Shown piece by piece: positions 1-6,562 of a stretch of DNA of 6,562 bases. The DNA is from Candidatus Atribacter hydrocarboniphilus (GTDB lineage Bacteria; Atribacterota; Atribacteria; Atribacterales; Atribacteraceae), in the NCBI GenBank assembly GCA_003542295.1, contig DPKX01000198.1, positions 1 through 6,562 of the forward strand, written 5' to 3'. The notes beneath the pieces were generated by a model. The model was given only the letters and a program-made list of their open reading frames with translations, did not search any database and was not told where the DNA came from. The position numbers and the translations under genes were made by a program. Numbering within the stretch: position 1 is the first letter of the stretch; every line of letters starts with the position of its first letter.

Positions 1-1647
1 TTTCAAGCAATTGAAGCTGGTTTACCATATATCAGAATGTATGCTCGCGGTGATTTGGCAAGAGATGCCATTGAAGTCACTCAAAAGGTTAAACCTCGTG
101 GTGTTGAGATTGAACGATATTTTACAACTTTTGTCTCCGATGGAAAAGGTCAACTCGATTTCGCTTATCAACCGGAGATGTTTAATCACCCGCCCCAAGT
201 AGAATGTATATTGTATCGAAATCTCAATGGAGTTTTTTATCAGATCATGGAAGATATGTACTATTATCCCTATGGTTGTACCGAACAAACTTCTAGCCGT
301 ATTATCTCTCTCCTTTCTTTGCCCCTTCCCGATAATTTAGAATGGACCAAAACCGTACCTCAGGAAATCCAGGAAGGAATTTATCAGCTCTATGCTTTGC
401 AACACTATGATGGAGGTTGGGGTTGGTGGAACTTGGATGACAGTAATGTTTTTAATACATCCCATGCCCTTCTGGCTTTAATTATGGCTCGAGAAAAGGG
501 ATATTTGGTTTCCGAAAATTCCATTCTCCAGGCAAAATCCTATTTAATGAGCATCAACAAGGACCTGGTTCCTTGGGAGAAAGCCATGAGCTATTATGTA
601 TTAAGTCAGGCCGGAGAGAAAATTACCGACCTGGCTTCTTTTGAAATAGATAAAAGGTTAGAAAGGATGGATGTAAAAGAACTTGCTTGGCTAAGCCTGG
701 TTGCGCAAGGAAAAGTCCAGCAAAGCTTACAGAAAGAACTGATAAAAAGAGCGCAACCAATTGGAGATGCGGTATTTTATGGTTATTCCAATCCGGAAAA
801 ACCTTGGGAAGATGATCGATTCTTAGCAACCTGTTGGGCAACCCTGGCATTGAATAAGGAGAATAGATCCATTGCTGAAAAGTCCTTCCTTTGGCTGTTA
901 CGCAATATGCAATCCGAGTGGTATATCAATACTATAGAAAAAGCTTACTTTATGAAACTGGCTCTGCTATTTCAAGAAGAATCCATGGTTTCTGAAACCC
1001 GTTATCAAATCATGCTGAACTCGGAAAAAACCACAGAAGGTCAATTCGAATCGGATAGCTTTAGTAAAAAAATTGATTTGAATGGAGAAATGTTACTTTC
1101 TGGAGAAAACCAACTCGAATTGTTCGGAGAAGGGGTTTACCTCATGACGGTTAAAATAAGAGGTTTTACTTCCGGCTTGCCTCCTTCATCTCAAATCAAA
1201 GTGAGTAAAAATTATTGGAAACTCAAACCAATAAAAAACGAAGAGGGAAATTTTATCTTTACCAAAGAAGCAATTTCTACCCTTCTGCCTGGAGATGAGT
1301 TGGTATGCGAGATACTGATTGAAAGCCCCTACCAATTTGATAATTTAGTTATTGAAGATGGTATGGCTGCCGGCTTTGAACTGGTTCGAAATGATTATGT
1401 GTACCAGCTTCATGATGACCAAGTGTACGATAATTCTGATTTTCCAATTTATATCAATAAGAAAATCTATGACCAGCTTCCGGTCCTTTTCGTTTCCCGT
1501 ATTGAAGAAGGAGAAAATATGATAAGATACTATCTAAGGGTCCGGGATGTAGGCTCATTTTATGTTCGACCAACCCAAGCCTATTTAATGTATTTCCCGG
1601 AAGTACGGGGGTACTCTAAAGAGTATGAATTTAACAGTGGAAGATGA
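1..1647 (+). CDS. Alpha-2-macroglobulin family protein, C-terminal part (5' truncated by window edge)
   Basis: The reading frame is open from base 1, so the gene starts upstream; 548 residues remain of a family whose bacterial members usually exceed 1,500. Counting from the window edge, the thioester motif CTEQ is at residues 93-96 within YGCTEQTSSR. It is followed by the helical-toroid signature DGGWGWW at 137-143, so the thioester domain spans roughly 60-335. The rest matches the C-terminal domains: a variant of the usual LPAGFE motif (MAAGFE, 455-460) and a receptor-binding-like end with RYYLRVRDVGSFYVRP and MYFPEVRG. In known members the Cys and Gln form an internal thioester that covalently captures a protease after bait cleavage; bacterial forms act in the periplasm or at the envelope. 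Signal peptide, lipobox and bait region lie outside the window. The stop overlaps the next gene by 23 bp. The usual partner penicillin-binding protein PbpC is not seen downstream; a metallopeptidase is. Family assignment is firm; the target protease is unknown. Confidence 0.95.
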   Translation, partial: FQAIEAGLPYIRMYARGDLARDAIEVTQKVKPRGVEIERYFTTFVSDGKGQLDFAYQPEMFNHPPQVECILYRNLNGVFYQIMEDMYYYPYGCTEQTSSRIISLLSLPLPDNLEWTKTVPQEIQEGIYQLYALQHYDGGWGWWNLDDSNVFNTSHALLALIMAREKGYLVSENSILQAKSYLMSINKDLVPWEKAMSYYVLSQAGEKITDLASFEIDKRLERMDVKELAWLSLVAQGKVQQSLQKELIKRAQPIGDAVFYGYSNPEKPWEDDRFLATCWATLALNKENRSIAEKSFLWLLRNMQSEWYINTIEKAYFMKLALLFQEESMVSETRYQIMLNSEKTTEGQFESDSFSKKIDLNGEMLLSGENQLELFGEGVYLMTVKIRGFTSGLPPSSQIKVSKNYWKLKPIKNEEGNFIFTKEAISTLLPGDELVCEILIESPYQFDNLVIEDGMAAGFELVRNDYVYQLHDDQVYDNSDFPIYINKKIYDQLPVLFVSRIEEGENMIRYYLRVRDVGSFYVRPTQAYLMYFPEVRGYSKEYEFNSGR

Positions 1648-2290
1648 ATATCACTGTAGCAAGCGTCAGGTGACGCTTGCTACAGTGATATTTTTACTTG
1701 TTATCATACCAACACCAGCCTGGTGTTTGAGCACGACCTATGTAGCTCTTTCTGGTGAATTACAATACCCGCAATTAGAGATGGAACAATGCCTGAAAAG
1801 GGCAGCTGATACCATCCATTTTTATACGGGTTTAAATACAGAAATAAACATACGAATCATTCTTCATCCTGATGGTTTCACTTTTCATAAACACGCCTTT
1901 CCCAGTTGGTCAGCTGCAGTATATCGAGAAGGCGAGATTCATCTTCGAAACCCCCATCTTTTACTCAAAAAGGGTATATTAGAGAATGCTCTATCTCATG
2001 AGTTTTTCCATGCTGTTATTCACCAAAACAGCCTTTTTCTTCCTCAGTGGTTTGAAGAAGGTTTTGCTTATTTCCTTTTTCCTGCCTCGCTACAAGAGTT
2101 AAACGGTAAAATGAATGGTGAAGACTCCTCTAAAATTAAAGCCCTGGATTTTTATAGCGATTCCTATATCATGGTTAGAAAATTAATGGGAGGAAAAAGC
2201 CAGAGAGAAATTCAGGATTTTTTCCTTTTTTGCAAAGAGAGTGGTTTTATTGCCGCCTCTCAAAAATATTTCAAGATTTCTGTCTTTTAA
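1625..2290 (+). CDS. Secreted HExxH metallopeptidase, peptidase MA-like (gluzincin)
   Basis: A 221-residue protein with a zinc-protease core: HEFFH at residues 125-129 supplies two His ligands and the catalytic Glu, and PQWFEEGFAYF at 140-150 supplies the likely third ligand, Glu145. This HExxH plus (W)xxEG arrangement is typical of peptidase MA-like gluzincins. A basic stretch (K13, R14) followed by a hydrophobic run at about 17-33 looks like a signal peptide, so export is likely; no clean lipobox is seen around Cys34. The start is uncertain. ATG at 1625 has only a weak AAAGAG upstream and overlaps A2M by 23 bp; GTG at 1670 is in frame and would give a shorter signal peptide but lies in the palindrome loop. 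The 46-bp palindrome encodes about residues 8-23. Placement after A2M suggests an envelope protease/inhibitor context. The substrate cannot be read from the sequence. The catalytic motif is clear; the start is not. Confidence 0.85.
   Translation: MNLTVEDEYHCSKRQVTLATVIFLLVIIPTPAWCLSTTYVALSGELQYPQLEMEQCLKRAADTIHFYTGLNTEINIRIILHPDGFTFHKHAFPSWSAAVYREGEIHLRNPHLLLKKGILENALSHEFFHAVIHQNSLFLPQWFEEGFAYFLFPASLQELNGKMNGEDSSKIKALDFYSDSYIMVRKLMGGKSQREIQDFFLFCKESGFIAASQKYFKISVF
1647..1692. repeat. Perfect 22-bp inverted repeat with 2-nt loop (terminator-like or palindromic element)
   Basis: The arms at 1647-1668 and 1671-1692 are exact reverse complements, separated by GG at 1669-1670. The core of the left arm reads CACTGTAGCAAGCGTCA. 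The first base is the final A of the A2M stop codon, and the right arm runs into TTTTT (1691-1695), so on the + strand it resembles an intrinsic terminator. The stem is much longer than most terminators need, and the whole element lies inside the open frame of the metallopeptidase, covering about residues 8-23. It could therefore be a terminator/attenuator or a dispersed palindromic element such as a REP- or RPE-type repeat. The structure is certain; its role is inferred. Confidence 0.9.
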
Positions 2291-2293
2291 AGA

Positions 2294-2309
2294 AAGGAGC
2301 AAAAAGGAG
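2294..2309 (+). promoter_or_regulatory. Tandem Shine-Dalgarno sequences before the CorC-like gene
   Basis: Two AAGGAG copies lie at 2294-2299 and 2304-2309 in the 24-nt gap between the peptidase stop and ATG 2315. The second is 5 nt from the ATG and is probably the functional one; the first is 15 nt away. They support 2315 as the start and strong translation of this gene. Confidence 0.85.
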
Positions 2310-2314
2310 AGCAA

Positions 2315-3646
2315 ATGAATTATGCAACAACATTACTCCTTATATTCTTTTTAATATTTATTAATGCTTTTTTTGCAGCTTCAGAAATAGCTATTATTTC
2401 TTTACGTCGGAGCAAACTAAAACTCCTAGAGAGCGACAAATCAAAACAAGTCGAGACAGTGAATCGATTGTTAAAAAATCCCAGTCAATTTTTAGCTACC
2501 ATTCAAATTGGGGTTACTATGGCTGGATTTTTTGCCAGTGCTACCGGTGCGGTTTCACTATCGCATAATCTGGGGAGGAAATTAGAAGCTTCCGGATTAC
2601 CAGTACTGGGTCGTTTTGGTGAAGAGATAGCATTGATTGCTGTTACGCTGGTCATCTCCTACCTAACTCTGGTATTTGGAGAACTGGTTCCAAAACGAAT
2701 AGCCATGAGCAACCCAGAAGCTTTATCGATCCGGTTGGCGAAACCCTTAGAATACTTACTTATTGCTTTTAAACCAATGGCACTTATTCTTTCAGCTTCA
2801 ACCGATTTTATTTCCCGTCTGTTTGGTATTACCCATATTGACCATTCAACGCATACCGATGAAGAGCTCCGTATTTTTATCACTGAACAACGAACAGTTC
2901 CTATCGAGGAAAAGGTTTTAATCAATGAAGTATTTGAATTTGGAGATACTATGGCCTATGAAGTCATGACTCCTCGGACAGACATGGTATGCATCGAAGA
3001 TAACGCAACGCTAAAGGAATTTCTTGATTTATCAATGAGTTCTCATTTCTCAAGAATACCGGTTTTTCGAGATGATTTAGATAATATATTAGGATTTGTT
3101 CACATTAAAGATGTCCTTCCTTCCTTAGAAAAATTAGAAAATGGTGATATGAAAGTACGACAATTTATACGGCCGGTTCATTTTATCCCGACTACCAAAA
3201 AAATTATCGAACTTTTAAGAGAACTTCAGCAAAAAAGAATTCATATGGCAATCGTTTTGGATGAATATGGAGGCACAGCTGGGTTAGTCACTATCGAGGA
3301 TCTTCTTGAAGAACTCGTTGGTGAAATTCGTGATGAACACGATCAAGAAGCCCCGCTTTATCGTCAGGTTGGCGAAAACGAATATTTAGTGGATGCTTCG
3401 ACACCGATTGTTGATTTAAACGAACTTCTTTATCTTCAAATCCCCGAAAGCGAGGAATCCGAATCAATCGGTGGATTAGTAATGGAGCATTTGGGAAAAA
3501 TACCGGAATTGGGTGAAATAGTCGACATTGATCATTATCAGATTAAGGTTGAAAGAATGAAAGGGAAAAGGATCGTCACTTTGCGTTTAATAGTAAAAAA
3601 TCTTAAGGAGGAAGAAAACCATGGCGAAACTGATCTTAGCTCATGA
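2315..3646 (+). CDS. CorC/HlyC-type membrane protein (DUF21/CNNM - CBS pair - CorC_HlyC)
   Basis: At 443 residues this is normal family length. The N-terminal DUF21/CNNM region has four hydrophobic segments at about 4-28, 58-82, 103-130 and 144-170, with the conserved-looking [10 protein letters not shown] (17-26) and [10 protein letters not shown] (121-130). Two CBS motifs follow at about 215-270 (EVMTPRTDM start) and 282-338 ([19 protein letters not shown], typical). A CorC_HlyC domain sits at about 350-428 with [14 protein letters not shown] and [15 protein letters not shown]. Known members are inner-membrane proteins linked to Mg2+/Co2+ efflux or resistance, with CBS domains sensing adenine nucleotides and Mg2+; the older 'hemolysin' label is misleading. 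The ion for this protein is inferred only from the family. The start is well supported by AAGGAG 5 nt upstream. Its last 26 bp overlap the sugar kinase start, so the two are probably co-transcribed and perhaps translationally coupled. Family call is very secure. Confidence 0.97.
   Translation: MNYATTLLLIFFLIFINAFFAASEIAIISLRRSKLKLLESDKSKQVETVNRLLKNPSQFLATIQIGVTMAGFFASATGAVSLSHNLGRKLEASGLPVLGRFGEEIALIAVTLVISYLTLVFGELVPKRIAMSNPEALSIRLAKPLEYLLIAFKPMALILSASTDFISRLFGITHIDHSTHTDEELRIFITEQRTVPIEEKVLINEVFEFGDTMAYEVMTPRTDMVCIEDNATLKEFLDLSMSSHFSRIPVFRDDLDNILGFVHIKDVLPSLEKLENGDMKVRQFIRPVHFIPTTKKIIELLRELQQKRIHMAIVLDEYGGTAGLVTIEDLLEELVGEIRDEHDQEAPLYRQVGENEYLVDASTPIVDLNELLYLQIPESEESESIGGLVMEHLGKIPELGEIVDIDHYQIKVERMKGKRIVTLRLIVKNLKEEENHGETDLSS
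3605..3611 (+). promoter_or_regulatory. Shine-Dalgarno sequence for the FGGY kinase, inside the CorC-like gene
   Basis: A full AAGGAGG lies 9 nt before ATG 3621 and inside the last codons of the upstream gene. It fixes the kinase start and shows that the 26-bp gene overlap is real rather than an over-extended call. Confidence 0.9.
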
Positions 3647-5138
3647 CTTGGGAACAACCGGGAATAAGGCGACTTTGTTTGATGAAAATGGTTGTTTAAT
3701 TTCTAGTGATTTTTTTGGCTATGAAACTTACTTCCTTGATTCTTTATCAGTTGAACAAAACCCAGAAGATTATTGGCAAGCGGTGACCATCTCGACTCAA
3801 AGGCTTATTAAAAAAAGCGGTTTAAATGCCGATGAGATTGCGGTAGTGAGCTTTTCCGGTCAGCAAATGGGTGCATTACCGATTGGTGCTGACGGGAAGC
3901 CCCTGCATAGAATTTTAATTTGGGCCGATCGACGAGGAGTCAAAGAGGTCAATTGGGTTAAAGAAAGAATCGATGAAGATCAAATATATAAGATTAGCGG
4001 TCATCGTTTAAGCCCGAATTATTCCATGGCGAAGATCCTCTGGTTAAAGAATAATTATCCAGATGTCTATAAAAATACCAGATATTTTCTTATGGCAAAG
4101 GATTATATTGTTTATCGGTTAACTGGAAATTTTGCCAGTGATTATTCAGATGCTTCCGGTACCAATTTATTTGATTTGGTAAAAGAAACCTGGTCTGATG
4201 AAATTTTAGATGCAGTTCAAATCGATCCAGCTAAGCTTCCACCACTCTATGCTTCCTCGGAAGTGATAGGAGCAGTAACACCAGAAGCAGCACAAGAAAC
4301 CGGATTAGTTCCTGGTACACCGGTAGTCATTGGTGGTGGAGATGGGCCCTGTGCTGCTGCTGGCGCTGGAGTGGTGAGAGAAGGTCAAGCTTATAATTAC
4401 TTGGGTTCATCATCCTGGATTGCCTTAGCGAGTAAAAGCCCGTTTTACGATCGAGAAAAAAGGAATTTTACCTTCCACCATCTATCCAAAGGCTTATTTA
4501 TGCCCACTGGTACCATGCAAGCGGCAGGTGGCTCTTACCAATGGTGCCGAGATGCCATTTGTGAAAGAGAAAAAGCCCTTGCTTGTGAGCTTGGCCTCAG
4601 CCCTTATGATTTAATGAATTTAAAAGCAAGCAAAACTCCAGCCGGAGCTGAAAATCTTTTGTTCCTGCCCTATCTTCTTGGGGAACGCGCCCCCTGGTGG
4701 AATCCCAACGCTCGAGGTGCATTTATCGGTTTAACCGCACGTCATCGAAAACCCCACATGATCAGGGCAGTCCTTGAGGGAGTGAGTTTCAATCTTCGAA
4801 TTATCCTTGATGCTTTCCGAGAACAAGGTGTAGAGATTGAAAATATGCGAGTTATTGGTGGAGGAGCTCGAGGAGCATTTTGGGCTCAGGTTTTATCCAG
4901 TATGTTTAATATGGAGATACTACGTCCAAAGTATCTTGAAGAAGCGACTTCTTTAGGTGCAGCCATTGCCGGGGGAGTGGGGGTAGGCATTTTCCCCAGT
5001 TTCGACATTGCTGAGAAATTAATAGAAATCCACGATTGTTATCACCCTTTTCCCGAAGACGTCAAAACCTACGACCGGCTTTACCCGGTTTTTATTCAAG
5101 CTTATCAATCCTTGGTACAGGTGTTTGAGTGTTTATAG
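3621..5138 (+). CDS. FGGY-family carbohydrate kinase, xylulokinase-like
   Basis: A 505-residue cytoplasmic sugar kinase of the FGGY family, which transfers the ATP gamma-phosphate to a sugar or polyol. FGGY_N covers about 3-248: the phosphate-binding [13 protein letters not shown] starts at D9, the substrate-side loop WADRRG is at 101-106, and the probable catalytic base is Asp241 in GGGDGPCAAAGAG. FGGY_C covers about 258-460: LLGERAPWW, then G366-E386, which fits the second FGGY PROSITE signature (GAFIGL, seven residues, HMIRAVLE), and the ATP-site GGGARGAFWAQ from 413. Length and overall pattern (EQNPEDYW, ILIWADRR) are closest to xylulokinase (XylB). However, the xylulokinase GQMHG motif is replaced by GQQMG at 80-84, so the sugar could be another ketose or a polyol. 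No isomerase, transporter or sugar regulator is nearby to help. The start is supported by AAGGAGG 9 nt upstream. FGGY kinase is near certain; the substrate is open. Confidence 0.93.
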   Translation: MAKLILAHDLGTTGNKATLFDENGCLISSDFFGYETYFLDSLSVEQNPEDYWQAVTISTQRLIKKSGLNADEIAVVSFSGQQMGALPIGADGKPLHRILIWADRRGVKEVNWVKERIDEDQIYKISGHRLSPNYSMAKILWLKNNYPDVYKNTRYFLMAKDYIVYRLTGNFASDYSDASGTNLFDLVKETWSDEILDAVQIDPAKLPPLYASSEVIGAVTPEAAQETGLVPGTPVVIGGGDGPCAAAGAGVVREGQAYNYLGSSSWIALASKSPFYDREKRNFTFHHLSKGLFMPTGTMQAAGGSYQWCRDAICEREKALACELGLSPYDLMNLKASKTPAGAENLLFLPYLLGERAPWWNPNARGAFIGLTARHRKPHMIRAVLEGVSFNLRIILDAFREQGVEIENMRVIGGGARGAFWAQVLSSMFNMEILRPKYLEEATSLGAAIAGGVGVGIFPSFDIAEKLIEIHDCYHPFPEDVKTYDRLYPVFIQAYQSLVQVFECL

Positions 5139-5147
5139 GAAAAAGTC

Positions 5148-5155
5148 AGGAGGGG
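5148..5155 (+). promoter_or_regulatory. Shine-Dalgarno sequence selecting a TTG start
   Basis: AGGAGGGG lies 10 nt before TTG 5166 in the 27-nt gap after the kinase stop. No in-frame ATG or GTG lies near the conserved N-terminus, so this site decides the TTG start of the DUF72 gene. Confidence 0.85.
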
Positions 5156-5165
5156 ATTTTTTTAC

Positions 5166-5867
5166 TTGGAGTTTTATGTTGGGACCAGCGGATGGTATTA
5201 TTCTTGGAATAAGGAAAAAAATTTTACCTGGTATGTAAATAATAGTCAATTAAACGCTGTTGAACTCAATGCCAGTTTTTATCGTTTCCCTTTTCCAAAC
5301 CAAGTAAAATCCTGGGCACAAAAAGGGAGAGGTATTCGTTTTTCCATTAAGGTTTCCCGTCGAATTACTCATATTCATCGTTTAAATCAAGAATCTTATC
5401 CAATATTTGAGGCCTTTATCCGGCTTTTTAAACCTCTTGAAATTCTTATTGATTTTTACTTTTTCCAGTTTCCCCCCTCGTTCACCCCAAAACAATTTGA
5501 TGCTTTAGTTCATTTTTTTTCATTTCTGCCTCACTCATTTCAGGGTCGAATAGCAGCCGAAATGAGAAATCCTGAGTGGTTTCAAAAAAAATGGATCAAA
5601 GAGCTGGAGCAAATTCCAGTCGTTTTTGTAAGCGTGGACAGTCCTGATTTTCAGAATCAAATTATTCTCTCTAATCAGATTATCTACATTCGTTTTCACG
5701 GAAGAACTGGATGGTACAACCATAACTATCTTCCTCATGAATTGGAAGAAGTTGCCAACCAATGTTGTTCATTAAAGCCGGAGAAAATCTATGCTTTTTT
5801 TAATAATGACCATTTTATGCTCGACAATGCTCAATATTTTTATTATCTGTTAAAAGAGAGAGTTTAA
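5166..5867 (+). CDS. DUF72 family protein (YecE-like), TTG start
   Basis: A 233-residue protein, close to the usual length of this TIM-barrel-like family of unproven function. Family landmarks appear in order: GTSGW at 6-10 followed by YYSW, VELNASFYR (32-40), KVSRRITH (62-69), QFPPSF (101-106), AEMRNPEWF (131-139), YIRFHGR (174-180) and FFNND at 211-215 with a following NA at 221-222. The usual E-x-R-H-x-x-W motif is altered: Asn135 stands where His is normally found. The TTG start is chosen because it begins right before the conserved GTSGW strand and has AGGAGGGG at good spacing. There is no signal peptide or membrane segment, so it is probably cytoplasmic. It sits 27 nt after the kinase and is likely in the same transcript; no functional link to sugar metabolism can be shown. 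Family call is strong; function unknown. Confidence 0.92.
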   Translation: MEFYVGTSGWYYSWNKEKNFTWYVNNSQLNAVELNASFYRFPFPNQVKSWAQKGRGIRFSIKVSRRITHIHRLNQESYPIFEAFIRLFKPLEILIDFYFFQFPPSFTPKQFDALVHFFSFLPHSFQGRIAAEMRNPEWFQKKWIKELEQIPVVFVSVDSPDFQNQIILSNQIIYIRFHGRTGWYNHNYLPHELEEVANQCCSLKPEKIYAFFNNDHFMLDNAQYFYYLLKERV

Positions 5868-5949
5868 ACTAAATCTTTTAATAAAAATTCCGATATCTTA
5901 TTTAATGAGTTCATTCTATCAAAAGATGAAAATCAAGGAGGTTAGGGCA
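5868..5949 (+). promoter_or_regulatory. AT-rich gap before the HdeD-like gene, with Shine-Dalgarno AAGGAGG
   Basis: This 82-bp spacer is the longest non-coding stretch in the window. It is strongly AT-rich around 5870-5905 and has TATCTT/TTTAAT-like hexamers that could serve as a -10, but no convincing -35, so a promoter is only possible. AAGGAGG at 5935-5941, 8 nt before GTG 5950, is clear and argues that translation starts there, not at the upstream ATG 5905, which has no ribosome binding site. Confidence 0.6.
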
Positions 5950-6489
5950 GTGTTATTTGAAGAAAAAGTATTTACCGGTAATTGGAGTTCTTTGGTTTGG
6001 AGAGGGATTGCGGCAATATTATTTGGCATTATGATTTTAGTTTGGCCAGCAATAAGTGTGGTTGCTTTTCTTCGACTGATAGGTATCTTTGCTATCATCG
6101 GTGGGATACTGGTAATCATCCAAGAGATGAGGACCAAGGGAGGATGGCCACTTCTTTTGGAAGGCATAATGAGTATTATAGTTGGAATATTGGTTATCTC
6201 AATGCCCGGGATGTCGGCGGTGGTTATCACGCTCCTCATTGGTTTTTGGATGTTGTTTATTGGTATTTTCCAAATTATCAACGTAATTCAATTTTATAAA
6301 GTACTACCTAATCCAGGAAAGTGGTTAATCATTCTCAACGGTATCGTTTCCCTCATATTTGGTATTGTTATTGTATCCCGTCCTCTAATGGGAGTTCTTC
6401 TGGTGGCTTCTCTAATCGGTGTTTATGTTTTATTATTTGGGGTCATCTCCTTATTTAGCGGATTTTACATCCATAGTCTGAGTAAATAG
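5950..6489 (+). CDS. HdeD/DUF308 family six-segment membrane protein, GTG start
   Basis: From GTG 5950 the protein has 179 residues, almost all hydrophobic. It shows three tandem copies of a DUF308 unit, each opening with W, carrying a G-rich helix and ending in a W/M/R-P turn: W17-P33, W66-P86 and W125-P145. Each unit contributes two helices, giving six predicted membrane segments with short loops, as in E. coli HdeD, an inner-membrane protein tied to acid resistance. The function outside enterobacteria is not established, so acid stress is only a family-based guess. An in-frame ATG at 5905 would add 15 polar residues, but it lacks a ribosome binding site, whereas GTG has AAGGAGG at 8 nt. 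It follows DUF72 by 82 bp and may be a separate unit. Family call is confident; the exact role is unknown. Confidence 0.88.
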   Translation: MLFEEKVFTGNWSSLVWRGIAAILFGIMILVWPAISVVAFLRLIGIFAIIGGILVIIQEMRTKGGWPLLLEGIMSIIVGILVISMPGMSAVVITLLIGFWMLFIGIFQIINVIQFYKVLPNPGKWLIILNGIVSLIFGIVIVSRPLMGVLLVASLIGVYVLLFGVISLFSGFYIHSLSK

Positions 6490-6562
6490 GGGAGGACCAT
6501 CCTTTTCCTCGATGAGAGAGTGCTTTTATTCTTTTTCCTTTCCCCTGGAGGAAGAAGATTTC

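Noticed and set aside
1602..1625. Two small overlapping hairpins just before ATG 1625 (AGTAC-GGGG-GTACT and TACTCT-AA-AGAGTA)
   Set aside because: The stems are only 5 and 6 bp, mutually exclusive and inside A2M coding sequence; chance is sufficient, though they sit next to the possible peptidase start.
5873..5926. Distant inverted repeat ATCTTTT / AAAAGAT in the gap before the HdeD-like gene
   Set aside because: Seven AT-rich bases about 40 nt apart are expected by chance in DNA of this composition.
5919..6281. 120-residue open frame on the minus strand opposite the HdeD-like gene
   Set aside because: It is antisense to a gene with clear DUF308 repeats and a strong ribosome binding site; its Ile/Pro-rich translation is what the complement of a hydrophobic membrane gene gives.
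5982..6299. 105-residue open frame in another + frame within the HdeD-like gene
   Set aside because: It lies wholly inside a confident gene, and its translation shows no family motif or ribosome binding site of its own.
6493..6506. Short hairpin AGGA-CCA-TCCT followed by TTT after the HdeD-like gene, considered as a terminator
   Set aside because: A 4-bp stem and short T run are too weak to call an intrinsic terminator.
6512..6562. ATG at 6512 with a frame open to the window end, 15 nt after GGGGAGGA
   Set aside because: Only 17 codons, poor ribosome binding site spacing and no recognisable motif. GGAGGA at 6547-6552 could equally be the ribosome binding site of a gene starting beyond the window.

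Overview
This is a 6.56 kb, AT-rich, densely coding bacterial window. All six genes are on the + strand with little or no intergenic DNA. The 5' edge cuts into a gene, and no RNA gene, CRISPR array or transposase is visible. AAGGAGG-type ribosome binding sites, GTG and TTG starts and short overlaps fit a low-to-moderate GC bacterium. An alpha-2-macroglobulin-like protein next to a secreted gluzincin peptidase hints at an anaerobe with an outer envelope, of the Thermotogota/Atribacterota/Bacillota-like kind. Lineage cannot be fixed from this sequence alone.

Layout: (1) 1-1647, the C-terminal 548 residues of a bacterial alpha-2-macroglobulin (A2M) with an intact CTEQ thioester motif. (2) 1625-2290, a small secreted HExxH metallopeptidase of the peptidase MA-like gluzincin type, overlapping the A2M end. 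(3) 2315-3646, a four-segment DUF21/CNNM membrane protein with a CBS pair and a CorC_HlyC domain. (4) 3621-5138, an FGGY sugar kinase, xylulokinase-like, whose start lies inside the end of gene 3. (5) 5166-5867, a DUF72 (YecE-like) protein with a TTG start. (6) 5950-6489, a six-segment HdeD/DUF308 membrane protein, best started at a GTG with an ideal Shine-Dalgarno sequence.

The most unusual structure is a perfect 22-bp inverted repeat with a 2-nt loop at 1647-1692. It starts on the last base of the A2M stop codon and is read through in frame by the metallopeptidase, supplying part of its signal peptide. It could be a terminator or attenuator (it runs into five T's), or a dispersed palindromic element that inserted at the gene junction.

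The genes do not form one recognisable pathway. A2M plus metallopeptidase is plausibly an envelope protease-inhibitor/protease pair. The CorC-like protein, kinase and DUF72 gene are probably co-transcribed from their spacing. The HdeD gene follows an 82-bp AT-rich gap and could have its own promoter. No wholly new system is evident. The points worth checking are the palindrome, the A2M/peptidase pairing and the uncertain kinase substrate.
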